From assembly GCA_030704615.1 (NCBI GenBank), contig CM060732.1:5766001-5830000 (forward strand): a stretch of 64,000 nt of DNA. The letters run 5' to 3'. Below the pieces are notes generated by a model. The model saw nothing but the letters and a program-made list of their open reading frames with translations, did no database searches and had not been told where the DNA came from. Every line of letters begins with the position of its first letter. Position 1 is the stretch's first letter. This stretch comes from Takakia lepidozioides. Taxonomy: Eukaryota > Streptophyta > Takakiopsida > Takakiales > Takakiaceae. The translations under genes were made by a program, and so were the position numbers. This document shows positions 56,901 to 64,000 of this stretch, piece by piece.

Positions 56901-57763
56901 CATGGAGACAATGGTGGTTGTTGAAACTTTACATTCCTCTTGTGCTATTTCTTAATGAGTCTTGTATGCATGAATTACATATATATTGCACAAGTCATTC
57001 CGGCCACTATGGGAGTGGGATCGTGTACTAACAGGGTGCTTCAGACGACAACAGAGGGTGTTTCGTAGTTGGGTTGTTGCTTGCAAGTGATCATGAAGTA
57101 GGCTGCATCACTACAATGTGTGAAAGAGACACAACTTACATGTGGCATGCATGTACAGTACGGTGTTGTCAGGGGGACTGAGTTGCAGCTTTATTGGTTT
57201 CTGCAGAAATACGCAGCGGAGAAAAGGGTCCGCCTGAAAACGGAAAAACGGAATGGAGAGCATGTTGACCCCCAAAAGCATGGCGGGAGGGGCGGTCGTA
57301 GGCGCAGATCCCCGGGGAGTACCCGACAACAATGGAGGAGTGCAGCCCTTTACAGTGTGGGTCAGATCTGCAATTGCATGTAGGCATCAGAGAACGAGAC
57401 CCAGATGAGGGCATGGGAGTGTCAATCCCCCCCAGGGCTGATGCACTCGTACGGTCAATGAAAGAAATGGCAATCACAAGAGTGGACGATGCCAACACCA
57501 GACTCCTGGTGACTTATGACAGCAGAGTGGCATCATTTTTTGAACAAGAGAGTAGGAGCGTGCCGAGATCGGAATCCAATTCATGCATGTGCAATATGTA
57601 GGAGTGATCAAAGAGATCCTTTTAAACTAGACTATGGTCTGTGTGAAGCCAATTCTTTCCGTTGTTCTTGGGTAAAAGCAATATGGTAGGAGGAGAATGC
57701 CACTGACGGGATGAGTACGGGTTCCTCCTTGCTGATTCAGAAAAAGCTACCACAGATGAAGAG
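53977..57763 (+). pseudogene. TNP2-type transposase, right copy, core kept, many indels
   Basis: Same domain order as the left copy but on the plus strand. The TNP2 core deleted on the left is present at about 54,960-55,365: DGVNPYGSKSCTWSTWPVQL, VAYNLPPWLTTKKFFVMLS and LLIPGKESV followed by IDVYLQPFD. The DUF4218 part is at 55.9-56.7 kb and the DUF4216 part at 57.2-57.76 kb. Frames change many times through one- or two-base indels while the residues between them stay conserved, so it cannot be translated as it stands. The gene is cut by the Gypsy LTR at 57,764. Confidence 0.75.
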
Positions 57764-58480
57764 TGTCGCGGCCCTTTGCCTTGAGGGCAGGGGGTCGGGA
57801 CACATGAGGGGCTGCCCCTATGGTGGGGGCATCGGCAAGCGATAGGTATGGGGGCTGAAGCACCCTTGAGTGCCCAGGCACTCAAGGAGGCGGAGGCGCT
57901 CACTAGGTGGAGCCCGCACACGGGTTGCGGTGGGGGTGGCTCCACAAGGGGGGTGGTGGTAGCTTAGCGGGACTTAGTGGGGGTGGCATAGGACTCACCA
58001 TGGGGTGGAGACCTCGAGGTGGGAGTCGTGGGGAGTCTGGGACTCATCACGGTCCATTGGGCCGCGGTGAGTGGGCCAAGACTCACCGCGACTCACCACC
58101 GGGAATCGAGGGTCTTCGTGGTGGTTCGCCATAAAATGGCATGGCTGGTTGTGAAACCCCCGCGGACAGTACAGAAGTATATATAGGGAGTAGTAACCCG
58201 AGAACGGTGCAAGCCCGTTGGTGACCAAAAACTAGTGAGTAAGCGAGCGAGCCGGAAAGCGACCAAAGAGTGGGGAGCTGTTCCGGACTGCCATCTACCA
58301 AAGGGAATTCTCCTAGTCCCAATTAGGTGGAGGGTTAGTGGGAAGCAAAGGGGGACCGTATGTCCCGGTGAGCAGCCGAAGCTCCAAGTTGGCCCGGCGG
58401 CCAGGTTGGGAGTCAGGCGCGCGCATCAAAGCGAGTAACTATGACTTGAAGGGGGAGCTTACCGAGTGAGGTGCGCGACA
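57764..58480 (+). repeat. 5' LTR of the chromovirus, about 717 bp
   Basis: It begins TG and ends CA (GCGCGACA at 58,480), two bases before the primer-binding site. TATATATA at 58,178-58,185 is a plausible core promoter for the genomic transcript. Confidence 0.85.
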
Positions 58481-58482
58481 CT

Positions 58483-58494
58483 TGGTATCAGAGC
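58483..58494 (+). promoter_or_regulatory. Primer-binding site, initiator tRNA-Met
   Basis: TGGTATCAGAGC matches the standard plant initiator tRNA-Met 3' complement used by many Gypsy and Copia elements. Its position sets the end of the 5' LTR. Confidence 0.9.
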
Positions 58495-58535
58495 TTAGAG
58501 TTCAGTACGCGATCGTCCTTGGGATTGGCCTCATC

Positions 58536-59550
58536 ATGGGTCGGGCAAGCCGAAGCGAAAGCGGAACGGCCCAAAAGATGATGATCCCGGTGAGCCCGAT
58601 GGGGCGGCGTGTCATCGAGGCGGCCGTTTGAGGAAGCGATGCATGTTTCCGAAAACGAGGCCGCCCAAGAGCGGGAGGAATCCGAGGAGTCGGAGCCCGA
58701 GGAATCCTTGAGAGCTCCGACAAACCAAGAGATGCCTCCACTAAGGCAAAGTTTAAGGTGAAGCCTAAGGAACCCGGAACCTTCGAGGGCGTCCAAAATC
58801 GGAAGGCACTCAACACCTGGCTCTGGAGCTAGAGCAGTACTTCCGGGCGGCCAAGTTGAGTGACGAGGATCGGGTGGAAGTGGCTCCCCCTATTTGAGGG
58901 GCTATGCTCAACAATGGTGGCAGAAACGCCTTCACGACCGAGGTCCAGTCCGGAAACCTTGAACTGGAGTGGGTTCAAGGAATTGATGAAGAGACAGTTT
59001 GTGCCCCTCAACGCTTAATGGCTTGCCCGGGACAAGATGGAATTTGAAGCAAACAGATGACATTCGGGGTATGTCCAGGCTTTCAATGTGCTGTTGCTCG
59101 AAGTCGCGGACATGGCAGAACCAGAAATGGTCTTCAACTTTGTGGCGGGACTGGCCCCATGGGCCAGGCGGAAGTTGGAGGAGAAGCCACCCAAGACTTT
59201 GAACGAGGAGGCAATTGAGAGGGCTGAATGTTTCTCGGATGTCCCTAGGGGTGAGAGACAAGGCCGTACGGAGCTGAACCACAAGAAGACCCGGCGGGAA
59301 GGTGACTCCTTCCGACCGGAAAAGAAGTGGGATAGGCCACGCGGCGACAATGGCACGTGGAAATCAAGGGAGGGCCTTCACACGTCAAGGCGGCACCCGG
59401 TGCTTTGAAAGGAAAACGGGTGGAGCGGCTTATGGCGGACACAAAGGCGACCTTTGATGGAGTGTGTTTCAATTGCGGGAGCCCGGGCACATGGCCAAGA
59501 AGTGCACAAAACCTCGTCAATTGAACATGACTCGGGCAACCACGGAGCTG
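58536..59550 (+). pseudogene. Chromovirus gag region
   Basis: From the ATG at 58,536 broken frames show capsid-like features. At about 59,088 the frame gives EVADMAEPEMVFNFVAGLAP followed by WARRKLEE, a Retrotrans_gag signature. Near 59,470 a CCHC zinc knuckle is evident (CGSPGHMAKKC type) but is split by a one-base change. Gag packages the element RNA into virus-like particles. Confidence 0.75.
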
Positions 59551-59660
59551 TCGAAGATACCATCAGTCGCTTGGTGGAAGCGGTGGTGCCAGGACTTGCA
59601 AGGTAGGCAACTTTGTGAGTTGTATCAGGAAACTGGCGCCCGCGTAAAGGGAGTCAGTTA

Positions 59661-59939
59661 TTGTTCGTGGATGGGATAATATCCGGAACTAACGTGTCGT
59701 TGTTGGTGGACACAGGAGCGTCGCACTCCTTCATGACGCCGGCGACGGCGCGAAAGTTGGGACTCCCGACAAGTGACGTGGGGGCCTCTATTGAGGTGCG
59801 TTCTGCCAAAGGAGAACCACAGTTGGCGACAAGGTTGGCGTTTGATGTTCCTCTTCAACTGGGGAGTTGGGAGGGACGTGAGAACTTCACCATCTGCGAG
59901 ATCGATGGAGTGGATCTCATTTTGGGGATGACTTTTTGA
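59661..59939 (+). pseudogene. Chromovirus aspartic protease
   Basis: The frame has LLVDTGASHSFM with the DTGA active site at about 59,709 and ends GVDLILGMTF, the closing strand of pepsin-like retroviral proteases. It would cut the Gag-Pol polyprotein. The frame stops before reverse transcriptase. Confidence 0.85.
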
Positions 59940-60235
59940 GCAAATCCGGAGCGGTCATAGATGGCCGCAAGAGAGTGGTCACGCTGCCATGTGGGAATGG
60001 TGGCGAGGTTTACGAGTGTCGGAAACGCCCAAATCCGTGGGAGGGCGAATAAACCTTCTGTCAGCAAGGAGTGGGCCGTGGAGGAGGCACACGAGCCCCA
60101 GTTTTTGCTTTACATTAGAGAAGTGAAAGGAGAAGGCGATGGGGAGCCGAGCCCAGATTGGATCAAGGGGATTTGGAGAAATACCAGGATGTGATGCCGG
60201 AGGATTTACCAAGCGGCTTGCCACCGCGAAGAGGA

Positions 60236-61110
60236 GTTGACCACAAGATTGAGGTGATACCGGGATCGGAACCGCCTGCCAAGGCGCCTACCGGTTGAGC
60301 CACAGAGAGTTGGTCGAGCTGAAGACTCAGCTCAAGGATCTAATGTCAAAGGGGTACATCCGGCCGAGTAAGTCACCTTACGGAGCCCCGGTGCTATTTG
60401 CAGACAAGAAGGATGGGACGCTACGGATGTGTGTCGATTACAGGGCTCTGAATAAGGTGACTATAAAAAACCGGTACCCTTGCCAAGGATCGACGACCTC
60501 TTCGATCGGTTGGCAGGAGCGAAGTATTTCAGCCGGATCGACTTGCGCTCCGGCTATCACCAAATTCGGGTGGCGGAAGGAGATGAGGAGAAGACCGCGT
60601 GCAGGACAAGGTATGGTTCATATGAGTTCTTGGTGATGCCTTTTGGGCTCACCAATGCACCAGCGACATGTAGCACGCTGATGAACAGCCTTTTTCAGAG
60701 TGGTTGGATGACTTTGTGATCGTGTACATCGACGACATCTTGGTGTACTCGAAAACAAAGGAGGAGCACCTGGAGCACCTCAAAAGGGTGTTCCAAAAAT
60801 TGCGAGAAGGGAAGCTGTATGCCAAAGCTTCAAAGTGCAAATTCGGGGTCACGAAAAGTGGAGTTTTGGGGCATGTGATTACACAGGATGGGATCAAAAT
60901 GGATGACAGAAAGGTGAGGGCGATCTTGGACTGGGAGCCTCCGACTTCGGTCCCGGGAGTGCGATCCTTCCTAGGACTCGCCTCCTATTACCGGAAGTAT
61001 GTGAGAAATTTCGCCAAGATGCGGGGCCGCTGTCAGACCTTCTGTGTAAATCTAAAGTCTGGGCATGGAACACCTTTTGTGGCCAAGCTTTTGCTGAATT
61101 GAAGCAGCGG
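60236..61110 (+). pseudogene. Chromovirus reverse transcriptase
   Basis: Motifs in order: [32 protein letters not shown], then [27 protein letters not shown] and the catalytic YIDD at about 60,725, then GHVITQDGIKMDDRKV and FLGLASYYRKYVRNFAK. Frames change near 60,480 and 60,705 without loss of conserved residues. The enzyme copies element RNA into DNA. Confidence 0.9.
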
Positions 61111-61129
61111 ATGGCGAGGAAGCTCCAGT

Positions 61130-61500
61130 CTTGAAATCCCGGAGTTCGATCGTCCATTGAGATTCATACAGATGCGTCGGACTTCGCGATTGGGGGAGTA
61201 CTTATGCAAGATGGACGTCCAGTGGCTTACGAAAGTAAGAAACTGAATGAAGTGGAGCGACGGTGGCCGACGCACGAAAAAAGAGATGAAGGCGGTGGTG
61301 CATTGCCTTGAGCTTTGGCGCCACTATGTTGGTTCCAACCCAGTGAAGGTGTTCACGGACAATGTCACAGTGGAAGTATTTTGCCACGCAGCCCAGTTGT
61401 CCCCAAAACAACTTAGGTGCAAGATACTTTGGCGGTGTTCGACGTGGATATCCAGTACAAACCGGGACGGGACAATGTGGTGGCCGATGCTTAAGTAGAA
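61130..61500 (+). pseudogene. Chromovirus RNase H
   Basis: IHTDASDFAIGGVLMQDGRP, THEKRDE-like and FTDNVTVEVF segments mark the Ty3/Gypsy RNase H with catalytic Asp and Glu positions. There is a frame change near 61,270. It removes template RNA during reverse transcription. Confidence 0.8.
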
Positions 61501-61669
61501 AGCAGCAGCTCTTGTTGGTGTACAAGGGCGAGACGGCGCTCCAAAGGAAGATCCGGAAGGCTTGCCGGAAGGATGAGCTGGCAAAGTCCGTGATGCAGAA
61601 CTTGAGAATGGGGGTTAAATCGCAGTTCCACTTGCAAAATGGGTTGCTCCGGATAAGCAAAAGCGTCTC

Positions 61670-62560
61670 TAAGTGCCGAAGGGAGGGATCAGAGATAGCC
61701 TCTTGAGAGAATGCCATGATAGCCCGCTTGCGGGCCACGGCGGAGCCAAGCGCACTGCGGCACTCCTGAAGAAAGAGTATTTCTGGCCCAAACTGAGGGA
61801 GGAGGCAGAGGAGTATGTCAAGACATGCACCACATGCCGACAAAACCGGAGCGAGTACAAAAAGCAAGCGGGGCTATTACAACCCTTGCCGATTCCAAAG
61901 GGGACTTGGGAAAGCGTCTCGATGGATTTCATGACTGCTATGCCGCTGTCAAAAGGATTCGATGCAATCATGGTGGTGGTGGATAGGTTCAGTAAAATGG
62001 GCCATTTCATCCCCACCAAGGAGACGGCAATGGCACAGGAGACAGGGCGACTCACGTCTTAAAACATCATGGAGTCCCGAAGGATATTGTCTCGGATCGC
62101 GATCCAAAGTTTACGAGTAAATTTTGGAGGACACTTTGGAAGAAGATGGGGACGAGGCTGAAGATGAGCACCGCCTTCCGACCTACGACGGACGGCCAAA
62201 CGAAAGAGTGAATTCCGTAGTGAAGCAATTCTTGCGGAATTACGTGTCGGCAGACCAATCAAACTGGATGGAACACTTAGACGCGGCAGAGTTCTGTTAT
62301 AATAACACAGAACACTCCGCAACGGGAGTTTCCCCTTTCGTATTGGTCTATGGAAAAGCACCTCTGGTGCCGACAAGTTGGGCCGCCCAGGACGTTGAGG
62401 AACCGGCAGTAGCGGCAGTATTGGAAGAACGCGAGCGTTTGTTGAAGCTCGCAAAGTACAACATTGCCAAAGCTAGGAAACGGTATGAAAGGCAGGCAAA
62501 TCGGAAGCGGAGGGAAGTGAAGTTTGAGGCAGGCACAGAGGTCTGGTTGAACATCAAGAA
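61670..62560 (+). pseudogene. Chromovirus integrase
   Basis: An HHCC zinc-binding front (HDSPLAGHGG ... CTTCRQN) begins at about 61,700. The first catalytic Asp is in SMDFMTAMP, the second in VSDRDPKF (near 62,090) and the Glu region in [29 protein letters not shown] marks the end of the core. Frames change near 62,055 and 62,130. Confidence 0.85.
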
Positions 62561-62799
62561 TTTCCGACTACCTCCGGAAGTAAGTCCAAAGTTCGTACCT
62601 CCGTATGCGGGACCCCTTTCGCATTCGGAAGGTTATGAATGAGGATGTGTATGAATTGGAGCTGCCGGCAAACAGCAAGGTGCACCCAGTATTCCATGTC
62701 TCCCTTTTGAAGCCTTACTTCAAAGATGAAGCGCGTCCGAATCGGCATCAAGTGTTGCGTCCGCCACCTATGCTATTGGATCATGAAAATGAACCTGAG

Positions 62800-62965
62800 T
62801 ACGAGGTGGAGGCAATACTTAAGTCGAGGAGGTTCAAGAACCGAGAAACGGAGTATCTCATCAAATGGAAGGGCTATCATCATGTGGAGGCATCTTGGGT
62901 GCGTGCCTCAGAAATGGGAAACGCATCCGAGGCGGTTGCAGCTTTCGAAGGGCGACCTCAAAAGC
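62800..62965 (+). pseudogene. Chromodomain at the integrase C-terminus
   Basis: EYEVEAILKSRRFKNRETEY followed by LIKWKGYHHVEASW is a canonical chromodomain fold. The preceding VHPVFHVSLLKPYF is the standard chromovirus linker. The frame 62,605-63,033 is open to its stop. Chromodomains direct insertion to marked chromatin. Confidence 0.9.
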
Positions 62966-63033
62966 GAAAAAGCGTTGATGGGGACATCAACCTTGGAGCG
63001 TGGGGGAGGAAATGCATGCTTAGCCCGGCTTAG

Positions 63034-63921
63034 CTAGCTTAGGAATCCGATTGCAAAAACTTGTATTGTACAAAACGTGCTATAAATGAAATGGATTCCA
63101 AATGTTGTGCTTCCTATTTTGTTTGGAATGGTGATGCATGAAATGGTTGGCTAGTGTGTAGAATGCATGCTAGCTTATAAAAGTGGGAGAGGTAAATTGG
63201 GTTAATCGTGTGTTTGCGTAGTGCCGAAATCGGGTGACCCCCATCCAAGGGGCAAGGAAACTTGCGCCTTCTTTGGGAGTTCACGTGCTAGTGCGCACCT
63301 GGCGCGTGCGCGTACTATAACTGCGCTACCGAGGGGGTTGCCTTGTAGCGCGGACTAAACTGCGCTACGAGAGGGGTTGCCTTGTAGTGCGGGCTAATGC
63401 GGAAGCTACGTGCTTCGTTCACGGTACTATAATCGTGTAGCCTCGGGACGAAGTCGTAGTGCGGCTTCGGCGTGTTCCCGTACCTCAGGCCAGCATTCCA
63501 AGGCGGACCCAATTGTAGTGATTGGGGCGCACGGTTGATTCAAGGTTATCTTCCTAGTCAAAGAGGGTTCCAGGGAACCCTTGCTCAAGGTGATGCCAAA
63601 AGCGGCATCATGAGCGGTCGCAAGCAATGTTGTTGCAGTAAGGCGATTCGATCCTCGGGGAGGATCGTTCATTGGCCTTGAAGTAGGCCAAGAAGAGTGC
63701 ACTGGGAGGAGCTGGAGAGGCTCCACCCTTGGCCGGGACTTGGAGGAAGTCGGCCGAACTAGCTAGTGGAGAGTAGAGTCAAGTGTGGGGTTTGGTTCTT
63801 TGCCATGGGACGCCATGGTACGGAAACAAACTCCTTGATGTGGGACGCCACAACTTGGATGTTCGTTTCTACTAAATGGACAAGTCGATGAGGACATCGA
63901 CTCCCTGTTGGTAGGGGTGTG
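63034..63921 (+). other. Chromovirus 3' untranslated region with 44-bp repeats
   Basis: No coding signal. GAGGGGGTTGCCTTGTAGCG and GAGAGGGGTTGCCTTGTAGT at about 63,330 and 63,370 are direct repeats. The stretch before the 3' LTR (GTTGGTAGGGGTGTG) is only a weak polypurine tract. Confidence 0.6.
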
Positions 63922-64000
63922 TGTCGCGGCCCTTTGCCTTGAGGGCAGGGGGTCGGGACACATGAGGGGCTGCCCCTGTAGTGGGGGCATCGGCAGCGAT
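63922..64000 (+). repeat. 3' LTR of the chromovirus, first 79 bp
   Basis: It matches 57,764 onward with two substitutions and one single-base gap in the visible part. The rest lies outside the window. Confidence 0.9.

Larger units (their letters stand above)
44229..57763 (+). mobile_element. CACTA-1R, inverted second copy, 3' part beyond a nested Gypsy
   Basis: CACTACAAACATTCGTGT begins at 44,229 and is related to the right end of CACTA-1L, so the element runs left to right here in the reverse order. Nearly all of 10.9-23.58 kb is represented in reverse complement. The bases just outside are CCC (44,226-44,228), not ATG, so this is an independent insertion and not an inverted duplication of a chromosomal segment. 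The distal end is not in the window, because a Gypsy element starts at 57,764 within the TNP2 3' end. The strand given follows TNP2. Confidence 0.85.
57764..64000 (+). mobile_element. Ty3/Gypsy chromovirus nested in CACTA-1R, 3' LTR cut by window end
   Basis: TGTCGCGGCCCTTTGCCTTG starts at 57,764 and again at 63,922, marking the two LTRs. Order between them is gag, protease, reverse transcriptase, RNase H, integrase, chromodomain, which is Ty3/Gypsy order with a chromovirus end. The base sequence just before the 5' LTR (AAGAG) is the candidate 5-bp target duplication. Its partner is outside the window. Single-base frame changes interrupt almost every domain. Confidence 0.9.

Noticed and set aside
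9011-57763. One giant palindrome from an assembly or chromosomal inversion
   Set aside because: The two copies have different 3-bp flanks, different indels and an internal inversion, so they are separate element insertions. Misassembly is still worth testing.
1-64000. tRNA, rRNA or small nuclear RNA genes
   Set aside because: No stretch could be recognised by eye as a tRNA cloverleaf or rRNA; a covariance-model scan would be needed to be sure.

Overview
The window is from a plant nuclear genome rich in transposons. Plant origin is supported by a DUF3511 gene, a pentatricopeptide repeat (PPR) fragment, an inositol polyphosphate kinase (ITPK) exon, CACTA (En/Spm-type) elements with introns and GT..AG splice sites, and a chromodomain Gypsy retrotransposon primed by initiator tRNA-Met. 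The lineage cannot be fixed by eye. A large, repeat-rich genome, perhaps of a seedless plant, is a low-confidence guess. Nothing looks bacterial. Most long open frames are transposon relics or antisense shadows. The only apparently intact ordinary host gene is the small DUF3511 gene near 34.2-34.4 kb.

Layout: 0-1.6 kb holds a SWIM zinc-finger transposon-protein fragment (-). 1.7-4.6 kb holds arrays with a period near 121 bp. 4.7-6.2 kb is a kinase-like gene (-) with two in-frame stops. 6.6-7.1 and 7.3-7.7 kb are hairpin-forming tandem repeats. 7.7-8.3 kb is a frameshifted SET-like gene (-). 9,011-23,579 is a CACTA element, called CACTA-1L here, with matching 3-bp flanks (ATG/ATG). 23.6-35.3 kb is a mosaic: a second CACTA relic, a foldback, a second SET fragment beside the 121-bp repeat family, diverged repeats, a transposon-protein relic and the DUF3511 gene. 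35,351-40,428 is an element with inverted repeats of about 350-400 bp, a 6-bp flanking duplication and a captured ITPK exon. 41.1-44.2 kb holds two more CACTA relics. 44,229 to 57,763 is a second, inverted copy (CACTA-1R) of the 9-23.6 kb element. It is broken at 57,764 by a Gypsy chromovirus that runs past the window end.

CACTA-1 carries two divergent gene blocks. One encodes a TNP2-type transposase (Transpos_assoc, TNP2 core, DUF4218, DUF4216). The other has a Transposase_24 (Ptta/En/Spm) exon, an exon with a plant FCP1/NIF-type HAD phosphatase fold, and a TNP1-like last exon. Reading-frame phase and splice sites suggest the phosphatase-like domain may be built into the element's own gene rather than being a passive passenger. 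Both copies also carry a PPR fragment and shuffled LINE reverse-transcriptase pieces. Between the copies there is a 1-kb internal inversion, a ~425-bp LINE deletion (left copy) and a ~400-bp TNP2-core deletion (left copy).

Assignments rest on reading motifs by eye. Exon boundaries are predictions from GT/AG sites and phase.
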